A stretch of 64,000 bases of DNA from Didymella arachidicola (Eukaryota > Ascomycota > Dothideomycetes > Pleosporales > Didymellaceae), in assembly GCA_016630955.3 (NCBI GenBank), contig CM049985.1:2542001-2606000 (forward strand). Reading direction: 5' to 3'. Position 1 is the first letter of the stretch. Every line of letters begins with the position of its first letter. The position numbers and the translations under genes are program-made. Below, in pieces: positions 32,858 through 44,146 of this stretch. The notes beneath the pieces are model-generated. The model saw only the letters and a list, made by a program, of their open reading frames with translations, was not told where the DNA came from and did no database searches.

Positions 32858-35687
32858 AACAGTTGTCTTACGCATATGACATCAGCTCAACGGACTGGTT
32901 GATCAAGATCTATAATGGTTGAGCTCATTCAGGTCTGTCATACATCACATGGTGATTGACTCTGATATAGTAATCAGCCTTGATTACTGAGCCTCCCCAG
33001 CACTGTATCTTCTCCTACATATACACTGCTTGACGGCCGTAGTGTGCACAAAGCTTTGTGTCGTGTGCGAATGGAGCCCTTCGTGAGATAGCTGCCGCCG
33101 CCGCTTGCTCCTGCCTTGTTTGACGAACGACACATCCTAGTCCAGCGAACGCCGTCCATCACCAGCAACAAACGCCCAACCCTATCCGACCACCTCCTAT
33201 TGCTTTCCGTCGTTTGTACGTGTAGGTTTCCCACGACCTTTGACATTTCAGGCTTCGGCAGGCGTGGTTTTGCGTGTCCTGACCTACTCATCCTGTAGCC
33301 TACCTCGCACGCCTCGCTCGCCTCGATTCAGCTGGACCATATGATCTCATGCTCCGTACGGCAGAACGAACCATCGCGAAAGCCCGTCATACGTTCAATT
33401 CTGTCTTTCGCATCTCAACTCTTTGGTTGCGACAGTCGAGCAACAAGGTAATGGACTGTCTAGCCGTTCATGCCTACATTGCCCAGCACCAAGTCTTCGT
33501 CTCCAATCGCCCGTGAATAGCGCAGGGATATCACAGAGGCAAGCAACTGGTGCACAACAACCTTACGTGTCTTGGCTCGAGTTCGAGTGGCTCGAATGGC
33601 TGCAGTAGAGGCCTGCGTATAAGATGTTGACAACTGCAAAGTCACCATGTCCCTCCGCGACGAAGAGACGGAAACCCAAGTAATGCAACTGTGATTGCAG
33701 GAGTCAAGAGCAAGTCGCAAGCGAAGCATTCGAATGGCCATTTCCTCTCCTGTATTAGCACCGACGTATGCTGTGGAAAATTCTTCAGAAAATGTAGCGG
33801 CAGGTTGAGGAACCCAGCTCGCGGATGTTTCGGCTTCTCTATTGTTGGGGTTCGGTCAATCTCTCTGGACGACGCGTCTACAACCTCGATTTGGACATCA
33901 ATAGTCATTCGAGAGGGATGGAGATGATGACGGCAACAAGAATGGGCGCGATTGGGTCATCTGACATGAATAAGCTCGAGCACGACGGTACCAACTGTCA
34001 AACCGAGCGATTATATCTCATGTTCGCCGTCCGACATGCGGACCGTTGGTGTCGTGGCTGAGAAAGTCTCCAAAGATCGGCGCGTAGGTCTGTGGATCAG
34101 CTATGTAGCCTGCTCGACGTCGTCGACAGCGAGTCGTCTGTGTCGATCTCACAGGGCCTACAAACGAAGTGAAAGAAGATCGGAGTGCGTCTGGAGCGCA
34201 GAACGCCAGGAGATCGTGATTGAAGTACCGTAGGCAATCAAGACGTCGATTCTGTTTCGATCGTCACGCTTACCGCGTCCAATTGCTTCCTTGCTCATCC
34301 TGCGAGGCTCCTAGCACCCTCCTTCAGGGCTCCATATAGTCCACCACATTCGGCTGATCGAGCCACGACGCGGAACGCTTCCGGGTCACGTTGCCTGCTC
34401 ACTCCCGGAACACCGTCGGATGAGCGCAAACAATGCGCGATCCGGCCCCCTGCATCACACCACCATCGACCGAGCAGTCGCGCTGTGACAGCAAGCGGGG
34501 AAGTCGTTCAGTTGTTGGGGCTCTTGCACAGTTGCATTCGTGATTGGCCGTTGAGGCTGTCGATCTGTACAATGTCGATTCAGTATTTGGCAACGAGCGC
34601 TACTTGGAGCCATTGACGACTTGTCCAAAGCACCTTTGACCGGTCCATAAACTCAGGGCTGCAAAGGCTTAGTGGCATGTTATTGATCAAGGATTGATAA
34701 CAGAGTTTCATACTGTACGCTGGAAAGGCCATCGCTCAAGATGCGTCGAGATGAGAGCCTTGTCTTCCAAAGTTTGAGCGGTACATCTCCACGCCCCAGA
34801 TTCGAGCTCCTGGTCTGCGGCACCATCTCGTCCCGTGTCCCGGCCTGTGAAGTAACGTCTGGAAATAACCCTAGGTCTTGGTACAGCATGCGCGGGTGTA
34901 GCACGCTTCCCCGCAACCCCAATGCCGTTAGGTGACGGGTCGACGATCATCTAGCTCTAGAAGAGCTTGGCTACTCTACAAGACTCCCTAATGTTTCGTG
35001 TGCTTTCATCTCCACTTTCTCCGCATAACCGGATGTGAAGACTGTGGATTTGAATTGCTACTGGTCACTGCCAGGAAGGGTAGCGTCTGACTGGGTTGTG
35101 ATCTCAGCTACGAATCTTTCCCATCACCACTCAATTGGTACTGAGTGCCTAGATCCACCGTACATCTAGCGGTGACGAAGCAGGTTCACAAGAAGAATGA
35201 AAGCGCAAGTCCGGCATGTGCCGTGCATCGGTTTCAATCTCCAACACTTGACATGAAAGGCAGTCACGCAGCGGCAGTCATGGCACTCTTCGCTCATTGC
35301 GAATGGGAAAGTCGATCATCCCAATAGCGCGAGGCTGCTTCGCACGATAGAACCACTTCGAACGAAAGCCACGTCGCAAGTACGGAACCAGTCGACTGTT
35401 GCGTAGCGTAACAGCGGCTGCCTTGTTTGGCCTTAGCCCGAACAGTCCTCACCTCCTACCAATGCGGAGAGGGGGCAGCATGTTGACGCGGAGCCGCAGC
35501 GGTTGGTCATGACCTCAGCACGCTTGATGGCTTTCGGGCTCCAACCTTCCCCCAGCTCTTTGTTGATCGCTTACTTTCGTCCGGCGACTACACTGTTTTG
35601 GAACTGGAACTCGTGCATCTGAGTTTAGAACGCATTGATATATCCCCGTCAGCTGGCTGATCCCCTCAGTCTGCATATATTCTGCCC
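32858..35687. promoter_or_regulatory. 2.8 kb gene-free region upstream of the acetate-transporter-family gene
   Basis: No domain-bearing frame. It contains the 3' UTR of the TIM-like gene and the upstream region of the transporter. Matches to the loose CreA consensus SYGGRG occur at 34495-34500, 35464-35469 and, on the other strand, 35550-35555. Such short matches are frequent by chance; they are noted only because members of this transporter family are commonly carbon-regulated. Confidence 0.35.
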
Positions 35688-37115
35688 ATGTCCTCCAGCC
35701 GAGCGATCCCCATGTCCCATCAACACGGATCAACAGTTGTCGACGCCCACAATTGTACTACCTGCAACCAATTCATCACTGAAACTAAAGGCGCTGGTCT
35801 TTTCGGCAACAGCACTGGTATGACATCAAGCTACGCGCACGAATCTGTCACTACAAACAACAACCGACACCTCGGTGCAACCTCAGGCAGAGCCGACAAC
35901 CACAACAACACGCATCTTGGAGCCACATTCGCACGAGACGAGGAGACACTATCCGCACGAGACGAGGAGACACTTTCCGCGGGATCAACAGCCCGAGCAG
36001 AGTCCAACGCTTACAGGATGAGCGCCAACAACGGAGGTCTCGAGAAAGATTTCTCTGCTAGTAACGGACCCAATGGTGAGTGTATCAATTTGTAATTCTA
36101 CAGCTGTCACTTACACGTCCTAGGATACGGTTATGGCGGCGGAAACAATCACCAGCACCTCCACGATGGCATGGATGAGGACTTGGCCCTAAAGCACATC
36201 CGAACCGCCGGTAGCATCTCCATATCGCCCGAACTTTTTGAGAAGCTTTACCTTTCGCCCAAAAATGAGGTGAAGGGTGAACTTCGTAAAACATTCGGCA
36301 ACCCCACCCCTCTGTAAGTCTAAATGCATCGCTGCGACCAGTCATGTACTAACCTAGGAAGTGCTCTCATCGGATTCTTGTTGTCGCTTACACCGTTGAG
36401 TTGGACCTTGATGGGATGGCGCGGAGCCGGCGGCAGTGGCTCAGCAAGCATCGGATGGTACTTCTTTGCTGGTGGTCTTCTGATGGTTCTCGGTGGGCTT
36501 GGTGAAGTCCGTCCTCTTATCTGACATGTACCATTCGCCCAGTAACTAACAACCCCTACAGTGGATCCTCGGCAACACATTCCCCTTCGTAGTGTTCACA
36601 TCCTTCGGTGCTTTCTGGCTTGGATACGGTGCTACACTTGTACCTACCTACGGAGCCTACGGGAACTACAAGGACCCGAATGTGGAAAGTAGCACTGGGC
36701 TGGAGTCTGTTGGATTCAATGTCGGCATTGGTATGTCATCTTTACCCCGTGATACCACTTTCTCTGACATGAGTTAGCCTACTTCATGATCTGCATGGCA
36801 ATACTCTGTCTGGTATATCTCGTCTGTGCGATGCGAACCAACCTGGTCTTCTTCCTCATCTTCTTTACCCTCGTCCCAGCCTTCGCTCTGCTCGCTGGTG
36901 CCTTCCTCCACACCGCTCAAGGCAACGCAGACATTGCCTCCAAGTGTCAAGAAGCAGCTGGCGCGTTCGCTTTTGTCACATGTCTGCTAGGATGGTACAT
37001 CTTCTTTGCAATCATGCTTGCCAGCGTTGACTTCCCCTTCTCCTTGCCAATTGTTGATCTATCAGGTATGATCAAGGGCGCGAGCGAGAAGCAGAAAATC
37101 AACCATGTCGAGTAA
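35688..37115 (+). CDS. GPR1/FUN34/YaaH (AceTr) family acetate transporter
   Basis: Plasma-membrane acetate/succinate channel family (yeast Ady2/Ato). Five exons (35688-36075, 36124-36313, 36362-36506, 36562-36730, 36778-37115) encode 409 residues with six membrane segments. The family motif appears as NPTPL across intron 2, followed by ALIGFLLSLTPLSW; exon 4 has FPFVVFTSFGAFWLGYG. Intron 2 uses the acceptor GGAAG|T at 36361: the nearer TAG at 36355 would break the frame. The soluble N-terminus is much longer than in yeast (about 190 residues), with a CTTC motif near residue 25, Asn/His-rich repeats and a duplicated octapeptide. A second in-frame ATG at 35712 is possible. Confidence 0.88.
35931..35978. 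repeat. 24-bp in-frame tandem duplication in the transporter N-terminus
   Basis: Two copies (35931-35954, 35955-35978) differing at one base, encoding ARDEETLS twice. It suggests recent slippage or a variable number of copies between strains. Confidence 0.95.
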
Positions 37116-38558
37116 CTCTCGAGTCACGCATATGTCGGGTGTTGTCGGGTGTTGATAGGAGAGGAAAAGGATAATTACTGTGAAGGGATTTGCTTCTTAG
37201 CGACGGCGTTGCTGTCTGCTGAAGCGGCTGGTTGACGCTCTTGATCAATCTCTTTCCAATCCGTTTATATACGTTATTATGTAGGACGCATGGTCCGGGA
37301 TTGAAATGTTGGACTTTTTGAATCTTTAATAAATCCTTTCACTTGCAACCGTTGTGCTCCACATCTCTCGTGTTGGCCAACAAATTCCCGTCTTCCACAA
37401 GACTGCACCAACGTGAAACTGCACTTGTCCCTCCTCGTGTCGATCGCCTTCGTGGCCGTGCTCATGCTCTACTCACGCACCCCAGGCGTTTCCTGTAGTG
37501 TTTAGAATTTGCGTCTTCTAAAGCTACCTTCTCCCTCGGCTGCCCACTTTCAGGTGCCCATTGCAGGTGTCTCACTCAGCCTCGCGCCTTTTCGCACAGA
37601 CACTTCCTTATCCCCATTACTCCTTCTGCCCGACAGCAACTCATACGACGCCACTGGAATCGCTTCCCGACAAGCCTACCTAGCCGATCAGTTGCTGTAG
37701 CCCCATGCGCAAGCAATGTGAGCATCCTCCATCGTCTGCAACTGTCCATTTTCGCTATTTGCAATTTGCAGTGGTGTCGACACATGTACTCAGCCTGTCC
37801 TCGAAATTTGCATCAGAGCTACAGCAGTGGGCTGAGTATCCGGATCTAAACGCGTGAACGACTTGGTCTAGTGTCGACTCCTTCTGCTGCACATAATGCG
37901 ATCTTGTTAACATCTATGTACTTGTGTAATTGACTGCAACGCTCTGTTGATCGATACCAAGATTAGCGTGTCGTTTGCCACGCCCCTCATTGCTGGCTCT
38001 AGTACCTATAGCGTTTGCTTCCACTATAATGACCAATTCAAGATTCTCGCTATATGGAGGACATACCCCAGGCGCATCAATAGGCTGCGGCTTGGACTAT
38101 ATGCCCCCTGAGGTGGTGATGAGCTTTTCGTAAGTAAGGCGGTAAACATACGCTTTCCGGCTTGCTTCCGTTTAGACTCAAGGATCACATACTCAGCCTA
38201 CGCGAATTTGAAGCCTTGTCTGCTACCCATCGCTGTTGTAGAAACGTAGCACAAGTTTGCTGCTCACGGCCAAGATGTGAGTCATGTCGATGAAGTCTCA
38301 GTGATTATTTTGGCTATCACGTCGAGCGAGGCCCGTTATGTGATGGTCTCGCGGCTCGACCTAGTTGGAAGAGCAACTCATGCTCTGCGGCAGATTCACT
38401 GACAAAGAACGCGAGTGTATCGTGTTTCTGCAAGAAAGATAGAATACGAGTTTGTTATACAACAAGACACCTGTAATGCTAGTCCGACAGCCTCATATGT
38501 CAAAGGTGGAACCAGTACCTCTTCCACTCGTCTCAAGTCTGTGACATTTCTTACCCGC
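37116..38558. other. convergent 3' intergenic region
   Basis: 1.4 kb between the stops of the transporter and the PAN-module gene. Longer than needed for two 3' UTRs; no coding or RNA feature recognised. Confidence 0.45.
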
Positions 38559-40160
38559 TCACGGCGCCTCATGCACCTCGCCCTCCCCTGTGCGGTGCGC
38601 ATATTTAGTTGTTGCCGGCAGTTCGCTCCTGGTGCCCGAATCTGCCTCGCGGACCACATGAGCATCGTAGAATCCCGTCTGCTGCGGCACGCCATGTACC
38701 GGGAGCTCCGGACTGTACGCTGGCGCGGCATTGTAATGGACACTCTCATGCTTCTCTCCTATCAACGCCTCATTATTACGACGTCTGCGCCACCAAAACA
38801 CGGCGCCGGAGATGATCGCGAGGCCTGCTAGACCACCGATAACGGGGCCTGCAATCCAAGCCTTACTTTCGCTGTCACTGGACCCAGGGCTGGGAGTGGT
38901 GTTGCCTGGCGTGGAGGTGCTGCTAGTCGACGGGCTTGAGCTTGGTATTGAGGATCCTGACAGTGCGGCAAAGGTCGCGCTTGCTTTATCGCTGATTGTG
39001 CTCGTTGTGTTCTGCAGATAGCAGTTTTTGAAACCATTTTGCAGCGTAGAGTCAAAGACCACCCCAACGCATTTGTCCGTCGTTGCACACAGATCCATGC
39101 ATGCCGTTATGTTCTGCGTGTGGATTTGCGTGATGTTCGTGCCTCCATTGAGCTGGCCGCAGTGTATGTCAAAGTTGTGGTTGTTAGTTGTTGAGTATAT
39201 GGTATCGGACGGACAAGTGGAATCGATGCGGTTGAATGAAGTCATGATCACCGAATGTAGGACGCCATCTTTGGTGGGTGGTGTTGCAAGCGCGTTGTCA
39301 GACCATCCTGTTTTCGGCCAGCAATTGGCGAAACCGATACTGTAGTCGGGATTCCAGGACACACCATTGCATAGTGGGGACTGGTCGGCGCATATCCGTA
39401 CGCACTCTTCCAAGGTCTTGGTGTGGTAGAACCCGATGAATGCACCCTCCACGTGTTGTGCGTCCCAGCATGGCTTTGGATAGCCAGACCAACATGTATC
39501 AAAGCCGCCAATAACCTTGTTGCATTGCAATGTGTAGCCGAGGCCGGGAAGACTATCGATTGTGTGTGTGCTGAGATCGGTGTCCGGACATGATGTGTCA
39601 ATCTTTTCATATGTGTTCGAGGCAACAAGTGCAGAATGGGTGCCGTCTGTAGAGGCAACGACACCGCTGACGGTTGTATTACTGTCGCGAATCCAACATT
39701 TGTTGTCTTTACGCCACACTACACCGTAGCAGCCTTCACTGTTTCCCCAATAGCGTGAACAGTGTTCCATGCAATCCGCCATGGAGGGAGATGTGAAGTA
39801 TTTGATGTCCATGGCATCTGTATCTCTTAGTGATTGTCACCAGACTTTGGAGTTCATCACGTACCATGACCAGGGTTGTTGCTCTTACAATATGTCGTAA
39901 AGCTGCCGAAAGTTAGAACAGCACTCAAAAGGGCGAGACACTAGCTGACCTCATGCCGTTCTTAGACGTATATCCGGATGTTGGACATGGAGTATCGTCA
40001 CGCGTATTGAGGTCATGACCCCGTAACGGTTCTGCGATTACTGTGATCTGTAAACCACTGTGCTCAGAGCACTCTCTGAAACTCCTGACTTACATGGCGT
40101 CGCAAGCGCGGCGCTGGCCCATATCAGAGCCAGCAGAGCGTCCATTGATGATCGCACCAT
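38559..40160 (-). CDS. surface protein with three PAN/Apple-like modules and one C-terminal TM
   Basis: Four exons (40160-40094, 40040-39950, 39902-39865, 39817-38559) give 484 residues. A signal peptide (MVRSSMDALLALIWASAALA) is followed by three Cys-rich repeats, each with a CP start, a middle Cys and a C-x3-C-x(5-6)-CxGV[VS][WF] core: MADCMEHCSRYWGNSEGCYGVVW, LEECVRICADQSPLCNGVSW and ITACMDLCATTDKCVGVVF. This resembles PAN_4/Apple folds that bind protein or carbohydrate. A Ser/Thr/Pro stalk (about 345-375), one membrane helix (AWIAGPVIGGLAGLAIISGA) and a basic stop-transfer RRRRN lead to a cytoplasmic tail of about 75 residues. It looks like a wall-sensor-type protein, but ligand and signalling partner are unknown. 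All junctions are in phase. Confidence 0.82.
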
Positions 40161-41448
40161 GATGTGTCTGCTGTTGTGGTTTGTTCGCAAGCAGAAAGAC
40201 GTAAAGCCCTTCGCTATAGAGTCAGCGCGTATGAGTACGGCTCAGGTAGGTTGTAGCAATATGTTTGAAGGAGGTCCAAATCCCAGATCCATGGGAAGGA
40301 CGACACCCAGGCCACCCGCTTATGAGATCTCTACCCGCGACACGCGACTGAGCATGCATGGTGCTTGCATGGATCGGAGTTGTGAGACCGTTGCCTGCCC
40401 AAGGAAAGATTGGCATCGAACCAGCCTGCAACGGTGAAGCGTAGGAGGCCTGCTTGTGCCATGCATGCTAACGCGACCTGAACAAGCTGGCCAGTCAGAT
40501 TCCTATTCGTCCACTAGTGACATTTGACAGGGCTAGTGCAGGCTCAACGGCAGTGTGCATGGGTGGCGGGATGGTTGCCGAAGCTGGAGGGTTTGCTGAC
40601 ATGCTGCGAAACACCACTGGTACATCTCAGATTGCGGCGGTTGTTCATCTCCAACGTGCTCCTTAAGCAACCCGCCTCATGCTGCCGCGATTGTCATGGA
40701 TACGTCGATCGGACTGCGAGTAGAATGTCAGAACTGATTTGTGGATATTGCAGGTTGTAATTTCGGACTTCCTGTCAGATGCATCCTCCTGCCAGGGTCC
40801 CGCCATCGCCCGGAAAGTTCCATCCCAAGCGATGCCTAGTCGGGCAGGGGCTGCGCAGGGCTGAGCGACTTTGCAGCTATTCTTGTTAGCGATCCTGATT
40901 GTGCGATGCATTTAATATTGACTACACGTACGGCCGCGATACCTAATGGCGAGCCGAAGATACGCTAGCTTCTGAGAAGATTGAATAGCTTACGTGAACG
41001 TCTCAGCGCATGATTCCCGTGGCCCTGCCGTGTGCGAGGTCAAGAGCAAGCGTATGTCTCTTGCGTTTTCAACATCTTGTTGGTGGGCAGGCTGCCGCGG
41101 TTGGACACGGTAGGTTATGTGACACACTTCATGTTGAAAGATCCAGAAGCTTGACACCATTGTGGGAAGGGACCGAGACTGCCTTAGCAACGAAGCCTGG
41201 TGGAAAGAGTGCTGGACGGTCTTGGAAACTTGCGTTATGGGCCGCAGAAGGAGCTTCTACGGACCAAGAGGCTGACAACCATCAAGAAAACAAAGGCGTC
41301 CTGTTGGTCATTGGAACATAAACTTGCATTACCACACCGGTGTGAAAGACCGGTGCGTAGGTATCTGAAGCATCCTGAACGCCGCCCATGATTTTTCTAC
41401 CAGTCGCGCCATGACGGTACACCAAGCGAGACAAACCAACGGCACGTT
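40161..41448. other. intergenic region upstream of the PAN-module gene
   Basis: 1.3 kb between the PAN-gene start and the NOG1 stop, both minus strand. No supported gene. Frames of 80-125 codons here lack domains. Confidence 0.45.
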
Positions 41449-43559
41449 TTATCGCCTTGCGGTCTTTCCAATACCACGCTTTCCAGCAGTCTGTGCAACC
41501 GTTAGCGATGCTCAAGCAGACTTGCGATGTTCGAAGACTTACCAAATGCTTGATCAGCGATCCAGTCTGATGCCTATCGGCCTCACCCTGCCTGGCCATC
41601 CTGTTCATCTTCTTCTGCGACAGCTTGGCCAGCTTCTCCGCTTTGGTGGCCGCATCCTCATTCGTGACACCGTCCGTTCTCCTGTTGGTGCTCTGGCTGC
41701 GACCGCGCATCTTGGCCCTTTCAATAGCGTTCATGGGCTTGTCAATGTCCATGGAGTCGTCGTCAGCAGCTGCAGCACGCGATCTGCTGCGGCCACGAGC
41801 CTCTTCTGCACGAGCTGCGATCTTGGATGTATCGTGGCCCAGGCTCTCCAAGTGAGACTCCATCTTTGACAGCTTGACAGCCTTTGCTGTGCGGGGAATG
41901 ACGGCCCTGTTCTTCAGACTCTTGCGCATCTTCGCCTCGTTGCGAATGAGTTGCCTCTTCTCGCGAATGAGCTCTGCCTTGTACCTGATATCTGCCTCCT
42001 CGGCATCCTCGAGGTCCTCCTCAGAGTCGTAGTAGCCTTCAGCCTCAAGCTTCTCCTCCTCAGCCTCGAGAGCCTCAAGCTTAGCCTCGATGTCGGGGTC
42101 AATGAAGTCGTAGACGTTCTGGCCCATGAAGACCTCGGGGATGCGATCCTCTTTCCACTCATCATTCTCCAATAGGTAGTTCTTGCGCATGTTGAAGTTG
42201 TATACACCAGCACCGCCTTCCATCTCCTCCAAATCGCGCTCCAGGAGGGGCCTGTCTGGGTCTTCTTTATCGTACTTCTTTTTGTTCAGGGCAGCCTCTG
42301 GGATGGAGGTCTCGCGAGTGACACCTCCAAGAGGTTGGGCAACGTGAATACGACGAAGCAGCTCGCCGAGACGACCAGAAGGCTCCCCAGCGCTGTTTGT
42401 GCCAGCCTTGAGCTTTTCTGCGTTGCGGGCAGCGATGAGACGATCGCAGACGTGGTTGCGCACTTGCATGACACCCTCCTGCGTGTTGCAGGAAAGCTCG
42501 AGCATCTCCACCTCGCCAGACTTCAGCATGCTTTGAAGTGCCTCTTGTGTCTCTGGGTCCAACTGACTTGGGCGCATGAGATCGATTTTGTTGATGACAA
42601 TTGTGATCAGCTTGTTGGCGAAGAGGGGCTTGATGTTGTTGAAAAGGGCAATCTGCGAAGCCACAGAGTAACCGCACTGCTCACTAAGATCCATGAAGTA
42701 GAGAATGTGGGCGCGGAGATGGGCAATGGCACAGATGGACTGGTGCTCAATGGTGTTCATCTCTTCAAGGGCGTGATCGAGAATACCGGGTGTATCGACA
42801 GCCTGGAATCGCAGCATCTTGTAATCGCTGTTTGGACGTTAGCTGCAGTTGAGGACAATGTCCAGGCGAATGAGAACTCACAAGTGACCGACGTAGAGAC
42901 TCTTGGTCGTGAAAGCGTAGGGTTGAACCTCGACATCTGCGCGCGAGATGTTCTTCAAGAAAGACGATTTGCCAACGTTGGGGAAACCAGAAATGACAAG
43001 TGTACGAGTGTTGGGGTCGATTGAGGGCAGACGACCCAAATGTTGCCTGACTTGCTCGAGGTAGACAAGCGGATCCTTGAGCCTCTTGCAGATTGTGGCC
43101 ATGCGACCAAGCGCAGCCTTCTTCAGCTGCTTGCACTGGAACAGAGACTGTCCGTACTTCAGGAGACGGACGTAGTCACGGGCGACGGTCTCGATCAGCG
43201 ACTTGGCGGTCGAGAGCTGACCGAGAGCGATACGGAAGTGGTCTGCATCATAGAGGGTGTTGAGCAAATCGCGGTGGAACGGGTGAATATCCTGGAGGCG
43301 GGGGAAGGCATCGATCGTTTGCGTGAGGCGCTCGGTGAAGGTCTCGGAGGTGTACTTGACCTTACGGGTGTAAAAGGCTCGGATACGGCTGATCTTGAAG
43401 CCCGCACGAATCTGCGTCCGCGTAAGTGTGGTGCGCCTCGCGAGATTTGCGCAGAAATCGTACCTGAGTGGGGAGACGCCTCTGGGTCCTGGACAAGACA
43501 ATATCCAAGAACTCCTGGCTCGTGGGCACAACGGGGATATCCTTCCACTGTGTCTTCAT
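41449..43559 (-). CDS. NOG1: nucleolar GTP-binding protein 1
   Basis: GTPase required for 60S ribosomal subunit maturation in the nucleolus. Four exons (43559-43464, 43411-42882, 42827-41543, 41490-41449) give 650 residues. The start MKTQWKDIPVVPTSQEFLD is the family N-terminus. GTPase motifs: G1 GFPNVGKSS at about 174-182, the switch region YAFTTKSLYVGHFDYK across intron 2, G3 DTPG, and G4 NKIDLM. The C-terminus is rich in Lys/Arg/Glu, and the last 13-codon exon restores KHLTAGKRGIGKTARR, matching the conserved yeast ending KHLFSGKR. Reading through intron 3 would replace this ending with an unrelated tail. Confidence 0.96.
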
Positions 43560-44146
43560 CTTTGCGGCGGCGTGGGAGGCTGTTGTTGTCGCTCTGCAAA
43601 AAGTTGCGAACGAAAGTTTTGGGCAATCGATACCGTGTGGGGCGGCAGGCGCCACTCGGGGTCCGTCTTAGTGCAGCCGAGGTGGACCCGCCTCACCTCG
43701 CCCTTCATCTCGACCAAACTTCGTAAGGGTTGCTACTCACTGAGAAAGATGCAGCATGATTGCCGTTTCACTATCCCACGGCCTGAATTAATGCGCAAAT
43801 AAAATCACACGCTCAAAAGTGCATTCCGCTGGCGTACTCAAATCTGTAGGCTACACAATCGAAAAGACTTGGTCATCTATTGTGTTGCATTGCTGTGTCT
43901 ACCCTCTGAACTGCTTTGTCGCCCGCCCGCCAAGTCTACACTCATGCTGTGTTATGGCCGCATCCTCAGCGCCTCTATCGAATCAACGGCAGGCTGGCCG
44001 GGAGCGCAAGTTCCCATTCATGGAGCCAGGACCCTCCAAGGCTCCATATTGAGCTCAAGCTCAGCCGCAGTCACCTCGGTCTCATCCGGTTTAAGACACC
44101 AATCCTGCTCGTCCTCTCCATCCAACACATATCTGGTAACACTGTT
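43560..44146. other. intergenic region upstream of NOG1
   Basis: 587 bp between the NOG1 start and the ArfGAP stop. It should contain the NOG1 promoter and 5' UTR. An AG (43560-43561) directly precedes the ATG, so a 5'-UTR intron is possible. Confidence 0.4.

Noticed and set aside
36301..36370. Apparent frameshift in the acetate-transporter-family gene
   Set aside because: Using the acceptor at 36361 in place of 36355 restores the frame and the family motif, so no mutation is needed.
42335..43024. 229-codon plus-strand frame
   Set aside because: Antisense to NOG1 and spanning one of its introns; no domain.
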